Positions 24,967 to 36,529 are shown, numbered from the stretch's first letter. The stretch is DNA of 64,000 bases from Haemaphysalis longicornis (GCA_013339765.2 CM023449.1:35604353-35668352), one strand, 5' to 3'. Notes: generated from the sequence alone by a model not told the origin. Numbers and translations: made by a program.

Positions 24967-24970
24967 ATGT

Positions 24971-25465
24971 ATGGTTCGCGGCAATATGAGGAAGGTCTTC
25001 TTCACCAAGCGTGATGCCTCAGCTATGACGGAGGCACTTGTTTTAATGGAGCGGAACCGTCTCTGGTCTCTTCCAGAGCACCATTATCTGTTCTTGCAAT
25101 ACAGAGACCCCGAGCTGCTCAGGATTAAGCTGCCAGAGCGGCTTCCGCGCCGACTAGAAACTTTGTACAACCGATTACGCCTCAATGCAGCGCTTACAAA
25201 AGCGTACCTCCTTTGACTTTGCGCCACCTAGAATCCTTACTGTGATAACTGCGGATCGCCGGAAACCGTGAAACACGAACTGTTAGAGTGCCCCGCTTAC
25301 ATGCTCGCAAGGTGTCGTTTGGAGCAGAAGATAGAACACCTACGCCCAGGACCAATCAGCCTAAAAGTGCTCCTTGGCCCCTGGCACACCCGTTCAGCAC
25401 AACGCAAAGCACTAATGGCGTTGTTTGAATACCTGGACGAGGTCGGCGTCACTGAACTAATTTAA
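24971..25465 (+). pseudogene. LINE ORF2: C-terminal zinc-knuckle region
   Basis: The frame starts after the solo LTR with MRKVFFTKRDAS, and LPRRLETLYNRLRLNAALTK leads to a stop at 25,214. The CCHC knuckle CDNCGSPETVKHELLECPAY follows, then a helical tail ending at 25,465. This is the usual C-terminus of RNase H-bearing LINEs. One stop lies between the two blocks. Confidence 0.78.
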
Positions 25466-25586
25466 ACTACTGAGAATATGACGTTCGTCGAACTGTTCAC
25501 ACAAACTACATGATGCCCACTTTTTTTTCTTTTTTTTACATCTTCTCTCTCTTCTTCCGCCCTGTTATCTATATAGGGCCTTTTCT

Positions 25587-25821
25587 GATTGATTGTAGGG
25601 TTTAACGCGCCGACGCAAACGCAGGCGAGAGGCGCGCCGTAGTGGGAGGGCTCCGGATAATTTCGACCACCTGGGGATCTTTAACGTGCGCCGAAATCTC
25701 GCACAACACGGGCGTTTTTCCTTTTCGCCTCCATCAGAAAAGCGGCCGCCGCGGCCGGATCGAGCCCGCGACCTCGTGCTCAGCAGCGCAACGCCTTAGC
25801 CACTGAGCCATCGCGACGGGT
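25587..25821 (-). mobile_element. tRNA-derived SINE (Ruka-type), copy 7
   Basis: Short ATTG tail, body and head with GATCGAGCCCGCGACCTCGT. The edges carry an imperfect duplication: TATAGGGCCTTTTCT at 25,572-25,586 and TATAGGGCTTTCT at 25,822-25,834. Several single-base insertions in the body mark an older copy. Confidence 0.9.
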
Positions 25822-25918
25822 TATAGGGCTTTCTACTCCCCCCTTACCCTCCCCGCCGAGTAGCATGTCGGGTGTTACGATTCCGGCAAAATACTCTCGG
25901 CTTTCTTCTCTAAATAAA

Positions 25919-26061
<143 letters not shown>

Positions 26062-26370
26062 TTGAAGGATACTAAATAAAGTGCCTGAGCATGCGCCTTT
26101 GTTGCTAGGCAACGCCTGCTCATGCACAGAGGCTCGTGGAGGAGCGGAGAACACGGCGGTGGAAGCGACCGGCCGGCCGGCCGGGCACGCCTTCTGAGCG
26201 AATACCGCTGCTGGGCTGCCAACCTCCTCGATAACACCTCCGGTTAAACCAGTTCGATCCGGTGAAGTTGGCTTCAGAGATGGAAAGTGTTTTGTATCAT
26301 GGCTCAAGATGTGCTAATTGCGAAGTACTGCAACTAAAACACGGGGAGTGCCCGCGACAACTGAGGCGCA
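26062..26370. other. Unassigned intergenic DNA
   Basis: GGCCGGCCGGCCGGGC at about 26,170 is a GC palindrome. Nothing else is recognised. Confidence 0.35.
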
Positions 26371-26545
26371 GCACCTGTGTGTGTAAGTCATAAGTGTAAA
26401 GTAATAAGTGTAGTAACAAGTGTAGGCCGTATGCCCAAGCGTGAATGAGACACGAATTCCTCGGGTACTGAAGAAGTGTAAGTAATAATAAGTGCAAGCA
26501 ATAAGATGTACGTGTAAGTAATAAGCTGTGTGTGTAAGTAATAAG
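26371..26545. repeat. Degenerate AAGTAATAAGTG tandem repeat
   Basis: Units of the form GTGTAAGTAATAAG recur with insertions across about 175 bases, interrupted by GGCCGTATGCCCAAGCGTGAATGAGACACGAATTC. The inner part of that interruption also occurs near 22,888-22,910. Confidence 0.7.
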
Positions 26546-27183
26546 CGGAAAAACATTGATCAAATACATTTCTCCTGAAAGACTATACTTATAGTAGGAA
26601 TTCAATAGTCTAATTCCGTCAAGTGGCGAGTATTGCGTTTCATCGGCATGCTTATTTTCACCGCAATATTCCTAGTTAAGTTTTGCCTATCTAGTTCACC
26701 CTCACTAGTACGCTATAATGTTATTTCTGCCAGACGACATAGCTTTCCGGACCTGGGTATACATCAAATGATCAGCGGCATTTCCTACGGTGCGTTAAAG
26801 CTGTTTTGCGGATGCGACCTAAGAACTATGGGCCTTGCGAAGCGAACAGAAAAACAAACTTTTCAGAAGCTCGGAAGATGCAGGCCCCGGAAAATAGCGA
26901 ATTCTACGGCCAGGAATAAAGTAGGACGAGAAAGAATCCAGATGCAATTTCCTTGAAATGCGTTCTAGCGGAAAATTGCTGGAATAAATTTGGCAGAGAC
27001 ATTCGAGAGGGCTTACACGTATCCCAAAACATTATAGTCGCTCGCGTGAGAAGTTTTCGAGTAATCAGGAGCTGTGCGAGGCTGCGACCGCGGTGTCGCG
27101 GTTAGTACCCTTAATACCGGTTCTGGCTACAAAGCCAAACTAACCGGGTCACGCTGGTTAACCCTGAGAAAAAGAGAGAAAGT
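26546..27183. other. Unassigned intergenic DNA
   Basis: The frame 26,633-26,956 (107 codons) has no known motif. Nothing else is recognised. Confidence 0.3.
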
Positions 27184-27290
27184 TTAAAATGATAACTGTA
27201 GAGCTTAGACACACACGTGTGCATCTAAGCTCTACAGTTAAAATGATAACTGTAGAGCTTAGATGCACAACACACACGTGGTTATAGAAT
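27184..27290. repeat. Combined inverted and direct repeat
   Basis: AACTGTAGAGCTTAGA (27,194-27,209) pairs with TCTAAGCTCTACAGTT (27,224-27,239), with CACACGTGTG in the loop. The first arm is then repeated directly (27,245-27,260) followed by TGCACAACACACACGTG. This looks like a short duplication with inversion. Confidence 0.9.
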
Positions 27291-28087
27291 GCACACGTAT
27301 TTATAATTTCTCGTCATTTCGTAATAATAGTTACAATGGCTTTGAGATTACCCAATGATACTTGTAAAGACTCGAGTTTCTTTGTAGGAGAAAAATATGG
27401 GGCTGCCTGCTTCTCTCCTGTAAAAGCCGTCGTATGGACAGCAGAGGTGAATTCTGTAACGTTTACAACTTCATTGCGTACATTTTTATTTATGAACGTA
27501 AATGAAGCTCTCTGCAATTTTAGAATTATCTCAGCGACCAATTGTCATCAAATGGTTTTTCGGAAATTTTTGATAAAACAAGCGCTACAGCCGTTTTCTG
27601 TAACCATGCTCCCCCATTAGATCGCCACGCATAGACAGAAAACGGGAATTCGGCATCGCATACAATTCGGTGAACTTCCCGGCGAACTAACTACGATAAG
27701 TACATGAAGCTCTGTGCAGAGATAGCGTCTTCTCAGCGAGAAATTTTAGATGCATAGCATCTCATGCTCGGGGCTGTGTCCCTTCCTCCCTCGTTGTCGT
27801 TGTCCGCCGTCCGCACTCTACTGTGCATGCGCGTCTCTTCATCCCCGTCAGCGTTTGGGCTGACGTCAGCGTAGTCCACTACTAAAAGAAATAGTCAGGC
27901 GGCACCGGGTTTCGATCCCACGACTCTCTGGCCGCAACGGGAGGTACTTGGCGCTCTTCCCACTGCGCTACAAACCGAGACGGGAGCATGAGCTACGAAC
28001 GCGCCTTATGTCCTTCACTCATTCAAACTACGTCAAGAAGCTACTGATATAACGAATGCACGCGAAGCTGAACGTCAACCGAAACGA

Positions 28088-28894
<807 letters not shown>

Positions 28895-28988
28895 AACCAA
28901 ACGACGAACTAATGGGAACTTCAGTCGACCCCACGGCTGCTTCGCATACTACTCAGGGTTCCCCTACGGAAGATGGTGTAATTTTTTT

Positions 28989-29930
28989 AGCGAGAAAGTT
29001 GTTAGACCAGCGGCTGTCCTGTGTGTGTGTGTGTTTCTTCTCTCCATCTCCGTGTTTTCTACGCTGGTTCCGTTCAAGAGGAAAGAGAAAGGGAACCTAC
29101 TCTTCCTCGCCATGGAAGGTGACGACGTAATGGCGCCAGGGCTCGTTGAGGTCGCCTCTCGAGCGACCACCTTCAAACCGACCTCCACGTACCTTTATGA
29201 CCGTCGTTTCAGTCCCAACTACACTACCGCCCCTTTTTCTGGCAATTAAACATATAAGGTTTTCGCCTTGCAACTAAATGAGCCGGACACGTGACTAGTG
29301 ACATAGAAGGCAGGAAAAGTTCGCCAACGGTTTTGTTAGTACTGTGAGCTGCTCAATGTCAAAAATACAGTAGCAAGCGAAGCAAACTCAGATGGCGGAA
29401 AAGCAAAGTTAGCACGTAGAAGTTTTTTCCTCTTTCTATTTTTTTAACATAACGCCCTCGAACCTCCCTTTCATTAACCTCCCCTGGCAAAGGCATGCGA
29501 CATAAAAGTAGGCTCTCTAGTAGTCATTCGGTCCTCATTTTTTTCATTTCTTGAAGAATCAATACGCTTAGCCGTCGCTCTTATTTTACTATTCACATGG
29601 CAAATCGACGCCGCTTGGGGGCAATCAGTATTAACGACGTCCATTACGACGAGCTCTGCCCTTTTTGTCATTTTCCCTAAAGGCAAGAGCTCGTTGCTTG
29701 TCCGCTCTGAATATTACATCCATATCAACGTTTCCTAACTTCTTTCCCCGGTCCGATAATAATCAATCTGTGGAAGTGGCAATATAAAAGGTACGGCGCA
29801 GCACAGTACGCGGAATAATAGCTTTATTCTTACATCCGATGAATTAAAATACACAACCGGGTAGCCCAATCACGAGCGATTCCCCGTATGGGATCCTACA
29901 TATACCGAACGTGGTTATTTATATTTTTCC
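28989..29930. other. Unassigned intergenic DNA
   Basis: GTGTGTGTGTGTG at 29,022 is a short dinucleotide run. No gene is recognised. Confidence 0.35.
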
Positions 29931-30090
29931 AGGAACGCTTCTAGCCCAGCGCACAATAAGCGAAAAATTCCTTGCTAACCGAGTGGCCTGCAGACGTAAT
30001 CTACAGGGACTTTTGTCTGTTTTTTTTTGTAGCATACCCACAGGGGTTTTCAGGCTCCACTCTTCAATAAAGTCATTCATTCATTTTTGC
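29931..30090 (+). mobile_element. Possible LINE 3' end
   Basis: The segment ends CTTCAATAAAGTCATTCATTC, an AATAAA followed by a short (ATTC)n tail, as in non-LTR elements. No coding portion is seen. Confidence 0.3.
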
Positions 30091-30640
30091 AGCATTCTTT
30101 CGGTCGTGACGTAATACGAGGTGGAGGCCGCTTCGAGAGTTGGACGAAATTGGCCGCACGTGCCATTTATGCTACAACCAAATCGTCGATATCTCATTGC
30201 GCAACCGCGGAGATGGCAGCATCGGAATAAAGAATCGCTCACCCTAGACTACAATTTGCTGTTGGTCAAATAGTACGCACCGCGATTGGCCCTTCAACGA
30301 ACATTGATGATCTTTTCCTGTACCATTTCTTCCGCTTCGCTCTCGACTTGCTTTATCGCGATGACTGCGACACAGCACCAAACCACAATTCCTAAACTTC
30401 CACTGAACCGTTCGTCCCCGGCTAAACACACAACTACCATTCCTTCTCGTTTTTCAAAGAGGGAAGCCCGTGCGCTGGTAGGGCGGCGCCATTTATCATC
30501 GGTGACCTGGCAAACGCCGAATTCGCCTCTTCTGTAACCCGCAAACCAACGTTGATTGACGCGCTGTTATCCAGCGGTCCTGAGACGGCTCAATCACTCT
30601 TACTACTTGCTACTGCGTGTAACCAGGCGGTGACTCACTC
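30091..30640. other. Unassigned intergenic DNA
   Basis: Nothing recognised before the TC/TA repeat. Confidence 0.35.
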
Positions 30641-30643
30641 TCC

Positions 30644-30812
<169 letters not shown>

Positions 30813-30904
30813 CAGAAATAGAGAAATCTAGAGAAAGATAAACTCACAAAGCGCGCAGAAATAGTATAAGTAAAGAGTCGGATACACAGCAAGAACAATA
30901 ACAA

Positions 30905-30950
30905 ACAAGGTTTACTTACGTAGCGGCAACGGGACTTGCCTTCATCAGAG
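30905..30950 (-). ncRNA. Candidate degenerate hammerhead ribozyme motif of PLE-2 (3' side)
   Basis: The minus strand reads TTTACT, CTGATGA, then GGCAA-GTCCCG-TTGCC (a perfect 5-bp helix II), then GCTACGTAAGTAAA where the core expects GAAAC. TTTACT can pair with AGTAAA. Hammerhead ribozymes are known at Penelope-like element ends. The CTGATGA core and helix II are intact, but GAAA is changed to GCTA, so cleavage is doubtful. Confidence 0.4.
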
Positions 30951-31607
30951 TAAAGTTACATGATTTTGCTATCGCAAACATTTCGAACACATTTCTTTTA
31001 TATAGGTTTGCAGAAAACTGTGAGAAGGAGCGGAAAATGTTTCGGAAAGGGAGAGTGTGCATACAGTCGGGCTACGCCTATGTTACAACGACAACAAAAA
31101 AAAGGGGGGGGGGAGCGAGAGAGAGAAAAAGGGGTCCTGTTAACAATGCAGCGTTCAAGGTTGCACCATGACGGGTCAACGTATGCCGCGCGGGCTGCAA
31201 GTTAGGACACTGCGGGAAACTGGACAACCGCGGTTTGAAAAGAAAGGGAAGAGTATACAGTAAGGTATTCAGTGGCTGGGGAGACTGGTTGGGGCGGAAG
31301 CGAAGATGGGTGTGCCCCCCGCGGATGAAGAGAATAGATAGGGGGCACAAAAGAGCATTTCACAGAAGCTAGCAACTGAACAGGAAATAGGTAGGGTCAC
31401 AAAAAGGTTAAACATGAATAGATCACAAAGAGTTAAACATTCTTAAGTGGTGGTGGGAACGAGGCCTCCTTCCCCAGGACAAATGGCATTGTTGAGCCGC
31501 ATTAGGCTAATAAAGCTGCTGTATTAGGAGAGTTTCTGCGAATTCTGATGGGAAACTCGAGGGTAGGAATAATGAACATAGTTATAAAAATTATGAAGCC
31601 GCTAATT

Positions 31608-32908
31608 TTAATCGAGGGATAAGCACGTTAGTTTTCCGTAACTTTCATTAATTCCAAGTGTGGCTGACCCAAACTTATAAATGAGATAAGATTCCCGAAC
31701 CTCGCGGTCGTGGTGCGTTTTGAAGGCGGATTCTAAAATCGTTGCTTTAAGATGTTCAAATGCATGCCCGGGACTGTTCACATGTCTTGACAGGGGCAAA
31801 TAAGGGCAGCTTTTTGCATGAGAGCGGTGATTATTGAACCGTATTCGGAAGGGCGTTTCAGTTTGGCCGATATATTGTTGCCTACAAACAGTGCACTCTA
31901 GAAGATATACGACATTAGCGGAGTCACAGTTAAAGTTACCTTTTATATTTACGTAGTAGTCTGAAGCCGTGCTGGTGGCGCGCTGTGTAGTGGTCATGTG
32001 TGGGCATACTTTACATCGGGGTTTATTGCAGGGCATGCAGCCAGTAGTTGCCGGTCGGTTGATACGAGAGTTAGTAAGAAAGTCACCTAAATTCTTATTA
32101 CGCCGGTAGACAACGCGTGGTGGTTCGGGGAATATGCTTTTTAAGCGGTCACTTTGCATTAGGATATTGTGATGTTTTTTTAGCACGGTTGACACTCTTG
32201 GAACGGAGGATGAGTGGGTTAAAACTAAGTTAGTTTGCGGGTTCCCGTTCGTTCGGGGCTTTTTTCTTACAGATTTCGTTACGGTCTGATTGGTTGGCTC
32301 GCACAATAGCGTCGTCGATAACTTTTTCCGGTATTTTTTATTCAGGAGGGCGGTCTTGAGTTCTCGACAGTTTGAGTCAAAGTCGGCTTGGTTTGAGCAA
32401 ATTCTCCTAAATCGGTGGGCTTGGCTGTAAGGTATTGCTGTCTTGCAGTGTCTGACATGGCTACTTCGGAAGTGCAAATACTGCCGCGTGTCTGTCGGTT
32501 TTCTATACAGTTTAGTTTGAAGCCGACCTTGGAAGGTAGTAACGGTGACGTCCAGAAAGTTTACACTGTGTTCCGAATAGGAATGAGCAAGGGAAATACT
32601 AGGATGGGCTAGGTTAAATGCCTCAATGAAGGTGAGGAGCTCCGCCTCACCGTGTTGCCAGATCATGAATATGTCATCAATATACCTTTTATTGTACATT
32701 GGCTTTAAATTTTGGGTGTCAAGAAAGTTTGATTCGAGGTGAGCCATAAAGATATTAGCGTAGTTAGGTCTTAGGTCCGATTCGAGTTCCCATTGACGTT
32801 CCGCTGACTTGCACGTAATGAACTCCGTCGAACTCAAAATTGTTAAGTTCAAGAATCAGTCTAAGGAATGTTTGGAGAGCAGAAGAATCGATAGGTTTGT
32901 CGCACGAT
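31608..32908 (-). pseudogene. Penelope-like RT C-terminal half plus GIY-YIG endonuclease (PLE-2)
   Basis: Copies element RNA and nicks target DNA. The N-terminal part (32,908 to about 32,775) encodes FLRLILELNNFEFDG and VSGTSMGTRIGP (RT motif B), then a frameshift. The main frame continues with NYANIFMAHLE and RYIDDIFMIW (motif C, both Asp kept), SVNFLDVTV (motif D region) and LYRKPTDTRQYLHFRSSH (thumb). A Cys-rich linker (CMPCNKPRCKVCPH) precedes the GIY-YIG nuclease: VVYLLECTVCRQQYIGQTET, then R..NHRSH. The nuclease motif is complete and the frame is open for 414 codons to its stop. Confidence 0.92.
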
Positions 32909-32913
32909 GACTG

Positions 32914-33047
32914 TGTTAAGAAATAAAGATGGGCAGGCAGGGGGCGACAGTAGGAGAAGAAGAAGAGGAGGATCGGGGGCGCTCTCAGCCTCGCTAATCG
33001 ACTCGATCACCACATCGGAAGCCAGACGCTGGTCTTCTTTCGTTACA
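32914..33047 (+). repeat. 5' LTR (134 bp)
   Basis: Begins TGTTAAGAAATAAAG and ends CGTTACA (TG...CA). Nearly identical to the right LTR; differences seen are the first three bases, one AGAAG/GACGA-type change and a one-base G-run difference. The AATAAA at about 32,922 is a plausible polyadenylation signal. Confidence 0.88.
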
Positions 33048-33052
33048 CATTT

Positions 33053-33073
33053 TCTGGTGCCGGGAAACCCGGG
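33053..33073 (+). promoter_or_regulatory. Primer-binding site
   Basis: TGGTGCCGGGAAACCCGGG lies a few bases after the left LTR. It has the TGGTGCCG...CCCGG form common to arthropod LTR elements, complementary to a tRNA 3' end. The exact tRNA is not determined. Confidence 0.6.
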
Positions 33074-33260
33074 AACCGGCGCACGAGCGAATCTACGTTC
33101 GACGGCGCAGCGGCTCCGAGGCACGCGAGGCTTGGATCCCTTCGTACTGCTTTATCCTGGAAGCCTTGCCCTCGGCCGCCGCCCCTTTCGGCTCGTGCCC
33201 AAGCCGCCCTTGTCCCCTTGGTATTCGCAACCCCAGCGTCTTGCTTCATCGACTGGTGCC

Positions 33261-33566
33261 ATGGACGCTCTTCGTATTCGCCGAGATGTCCTGCGAGCGA
33301 CCATCTCCGGGACCATGACAGTCCTCGACGCCTTGCTGCGGAGCCAGGCAGCAACGGCCCTTGACAGAAAAAATGTCCTCGACCTCATCTTGCATGACCA
33401 GGTGAGCCTTCACAAACTCGACGCTCAAGTTCAGGAGAACCTGAAGGACGAAGAATTTGATGCTGACGTTTTGGAAGCCATCGATTACGACGAGCGTATT
33501 TTCGCCCTGAGAACGCGTTTACCCTTCTCTGCAAGCCAAGACTCTGCCGCAAGCCCCGTCCTTTAA
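33261..33566 (+). CDS. Gag-like N-terminal protein of the Bel/Pao-like element
   Basis: A 101-codon frame starting MDALRIRRDVLRATISG and continuing with LDALLRSQ, VSLHKLDAQVQENLKDEEFD and YDERIFALRTRL. The pattern of an Arg-rich start, then K/H-LD..VQ..L.DEE and a YDERI helix, is what I know from the N-termini of Bel/Pao gag proteins (coiled-coil, particle assembly). The first ATG after the primer-binding site was chosen. The frame is also open upstream through the LTR, which is not expected to be translated. The stop at 33,564 is far short of full gag length, so it is truncated. Confidence 0.55.
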   Translation: MDALRIRRDVLRATISGTMTVLDALLRSQAATALDRKNVLDLILHDQVSLHKLDAQVQENLKDEEFDADVLEAIDYDERIFALRTRLPFSASQDSAASPVL

Positions 33567-33641
33567 CCTCAGGCGGCCCTGTTCACCACCCGCATCGCAA
33601 CCTCGACTATTTGCTCGCTCCCCAAGGAGGCCCGGCGGCCA

Positions 33642-34478
33642 ATGGTCCCGGGTGACGTGCCGCCCGTCCGGGAAATGACTGGCACGCGGGTAGAAGAACA
33701 GGACAACGGCGACGGAGGCGCTTCGGCCTTTCAGAACACCAAGCAGGACACCGAGGTGCTCAGCCAGGGAGAGAGGCTCCAGCAACTGCGCAGTCCCACT
33801 GCTTCCGTGACTGCAGTATCGGGGAAGTCTCAAGGACACTCCTGGGACCTCGGCGTCGCTGACGCGGCTATCGTTTCTGAGACGGCTCAGCAGCCGTTCC
33901 GTGAATCTTGCCTAGCAAACGAGACTTCTGCTTTGGAAATGTCGAAGTGGCCCCAGAATGACGCTCGTATCACGGACGCGATTCTCACTTCGGAGACTTC
34001 ATTGGGTTCAGCAACAAAAACGCGGTTCGTGCAGAAGATGGACTCGCTTCAGAGGACAACGAAGCGCCTGCTTCTCCAGCGCTCCGTGAGCGAGGTTCGA
34101 CTCCAGAGGCGAGCAGCGGCCGCTCTCATACTATGCCGTTGGCGACAAAACCACGCGGCGACAGAGGATGGTTGCTGCCATGGTCGCGACCCCTTTTCTG
34201 GCGAGCCCGATTCCATGCTCGACGCGCCTTTCTGCTACGCTTACGTGCCCCACCAAAGCAAAGTCTCCTTATCCGCGGACAAAACAGCATTGTTACTTCA
34301 GCGCATCGATCGATTTGTGGAGGCCGGACAGGATATGAACACGACCACAGGGACATTGCATTCGCTGCATGTTCTCTGGGCACTTGGCTGCCCGCATGAT
34401 CTGTTTCCTTTCGATCCTGGCGGGTGCCTTCTGGCCGAAAACCTTGAGCATGGTCTCTTTTCCCGGGGGACCATATGA
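33642..34478 (+). pseudogene. Open interior of the LTR element, unrecognised
   Basis: 278 open codons. No zinc knuckle, DTG protease, RT or integrase motif is visible. The stretch with RTTKRLLLQRSVSEVRLQRR loosely recalls the linker before Bel/Pao integrase, but this is weak. It may be a remnant of pol after internal deletions, or captured sequence. Confidence 0.3.
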
Positions 34479-34753
34479 ACACTCGCAGTCTTCACTTTAG
34501 CCCTAAGTAACTTTGATCCAGCAACCCAGCAAGCGCTCGTTGCCCGTGACGCTGGCTATAGACATGTACCGAGATCGACGGCACCAAGACATCCAGCCAA
34601 ATGCGCCACTGAATCCCCCAGCCAGCCTACAAGCATCGCTACTGTGGAAATATGCGCCGCCGGAAGTCGAACAACTGGTCGTGGTGAGGCCCGGACTTCG
34701 CCACTTCCCGTGCAGCTGCCAGCTAGCTCCCAACCAACGTGGCGGCGGCGGGA

Positions 34754-34888
34754 GTATAAGAAATAAAGATGGGCAGGCAGGGGGCGACAGTAGGAGACGA
34801 AGAAGAGGAGGATCGGGGGGCGCTCTCAGCCTCGCTAATCGACTCGATCACCACATCGGAAGCCAGACGCTGGTCTTCTTTCGTTACA
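34754..34888 (+). repeat. 3' LTR (135 bp)
   Basis: Matches the 5' LTR from AAGAAATAAAG to the CGTTACA end, with one extra G. It is preceded by a GGCGGCGGCGGGAG polypurine tract and followed by the GACTG target duplication at 34,889-34,893. Confidence 0.88.
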
Positions 34889-34893
34889 GACTG

Positions 34894-35463
34894 CTAATAC
34901 GCAAGGGATACAGCGGCGATGCCATCTTCATGGGGGATGTTAGTATACACTGACGCAACATCAAGGGTGACTAGGAGGCAGTTATCAGGAATTTCAATTT
35001 TTGAGATGTCTGAGAGAAAGTCATTGGTATCCTTAATGAAGGGGGGAAAGCTGGGCGGAATGTCGCAAATGAGATTATCCACATAGCGCGAGAGGTTTTC
35101 CGTAACAGTGCCAATGCCAGAAACAATGGGGCGCCCTGGGTTGTTCACCTTGTGGATCCTTGGGAGAAGATAGAATTTACCGGCTACTGGGCTTAAGGGG
35201 ATCAGGGAACGAGCCGTGGTTTCATTTATTGTTTTATTTTTAACAAGCTCAGCAAGTTTATCTTTGACAATTTGCTTATAATCTTGAGTGGGATCATTGG
35301 GTAGTGCTTTATAGAACGTCGATACTGATAGTTGCTTATTGGCCTCGTTAACATAGTCGGTTTTGTCAACGATTACGATTGCGCCTCCCTTGTCGGCAGG
35401 TTTAATAATTATGTCGGGACAGCTTGCGAGTTCCTCTAGGGCTTTCTTTTCGTTGGTAGTCAT
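34894..35463 (-). pseudogene. Penelope-like RT N-terminal half (PLE-2)
   Basis: The frame starts MTTNEKKALEELASCPDIII, then KPADKGGAIVIVDK (conserved PLE motif), PVAGKFYLLPRIHKVNNPGR (K-H-K type motif), PIVSGIGTVTENLS, and LLVTLDVASVYTNIP (motif A, catalytic Asp). It ends at a UAG three codons before the LTR element insertion. The start methionine is uncertain because the upstream end region follows closely. With 31,608-32,908 it makes one RT gene. Confidence 0.9.
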
Positions 35464-35495
35464 GTTGTGGTGGAAAGAAATTTGTGTTTGGTATG

Positions 35496-35497
<2 letters not shown>

Positions 35498-35533
<36 letters not shown>

Positions 35534-35545
35534 TACATATATATA
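35498..35545. repeat. (TA)n microsatellite at PLE-2 5' side
   Basis: TA array of about 48 bases with TACATATA interruptions, between the RT start and the end region carrying GAAACGTTGGTA. Confidence 0.95.
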
Positions 35546-35600
35546 AACCACGATTTTTACCAACGTTTCAGCAAGGAGAGTTCCCTTCCACGGAAGATCA

Positions 35601-36529
35601 CCGGAAGAACGTTACAAGGTCACTGGCTCGAAGAGATTCTCTTAAGGAGAGAGGTGTGGTGTAAATCTTTAGCAAAGGAGATGTCATCGCAGCCGGAAGT
35701 GACGTCGTCAGTTCTAACGTGACTGAAAGGGGCGACAATTTTCTTCATTACGCCCTTCAGGTCAAGCAAATGAAGTCCAGTGCAGTGAAGCTGCAGTAGA
35801 GGCTGAGCCCACAAACCCTGCTCTCCGTACGGAGAGAATCTGAAACGAGCGCAAAAGGTAGCTTAACGGCAAGCGTTTGAGTGTAATCAAGTCGTGCACA
35901 CGGCTGTACTGTTCACTCACGTCCGCGACACTAAAGTATTAGGAACCCGGCGCGTTCGGAGTTACTTGTCCAGCACGCCACGAAGGAATCGTTGGCTAGT
36001 AGAGGTTGAAAGTGTTGTGTTAAAATGTGGGACACTATTTTTCTCTGAGCAATAAGCTCGACCATAACGCACTTTTTTTTTTATGTGGAAGAACACTGCC
36101 TTTCATAAGTCGCTCAACGCAATTTTGGAATCCTTAATTTTCACCGGGAAAGGTCCCACGTATCGACAAAGTTTAAATTTTTATCCGCACAACGGCAGTA
36201 GCGACGTCGTTGGGGAGTTATCAAAAACGAAGGATTGAGTGCGCTGATTCCATGCTAGCATTCATGCAGAGAGATCAGACGAAACCTGGGGGACCACTCT
36301 ATCAAGTTTAATGGCGGTAGCTTTTGCCCCCCAGCTCCAACCGCAGGAACTGCTTTCTTTGACACCCTTATCTGTTAGACTCTAGAATCAAAATTTACAT
36401 GAGTATTATTCTGACGTGTAACGTTTAGAAAGAGCAAGAGTTTCGTCTTTGTGGTGCCTTAAAATATTGGACATTCCCCGGTTATTTTCTCTTGATTTTG
36501 GGCAAGTGCTCTCTTCCATTTTTTTTGGT
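35601..36529. other. Unassigned intergenic DNA
   Basis: Nothing recognised. Confidence 0.35.

Larger units (their letters stand above)
23697..25465 (+). mobile_element. RNase H-bearing LINE remnant split by a SINE and a solo LTR
   Basis: Three coding blocks in order (23,697-24,112; about 24,360-24,552; 24,971-25,465) form the 3' half of one LINE ORF2. They are separated by a Ruka SINE (24,113-24,359) and a 410-base solo LTR (24,557-24,966). The RT domain is not in the window. The 3' end lies before 25,586, where another SINE begins. Confidence 0.82.
32914..34888 (+). mobile_element. Small non-autonomous Bel/Pao-like LTR element
   Basis: Two direct repeats of 134-135 bases (32,914-33,047 and 34,754-34,888) bound a 1.7-kb interior. 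GACTG flanks both sides (32,909-32,913 and 34,889-34,893), a 5-bp target duplication. TGGTGCCGGGAAACCCGGG after the left LTR fits a primer-binding site. A purine-rich GGCGGCGGCGGGAG precedes the right LTR as a polypurine tract. Only gag-like coding sequence is seen; no protease, RT or integrase. It is inserted in the RT gene of PLE-2. Superfamily rests on the gag N-terminus pattern. Confidence 0.85.
30850..35600 (-). mobile_element. Penelope-like retroelement (PLE-2), split by an LTR element
   Basis: Read on minus: end region with GAAACGTTGGTA (about 35,556-35,567), RT N-terminal half (34,894-35,463), LTR element insertion (32,914-34,888), RT C-terminal half and GIY-YIG nuclease (32,908-31,608), 3' UTR, and an end region with CTGATGA (about 30,941). 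Removing the LTR element and one GACTG copy joins the two RT halves in the same frame. A UAG just before the insertion point and a frameshift after motif B mean it was already defective, or decayed later. Boundaries are approximate. Confidence 0.85.
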
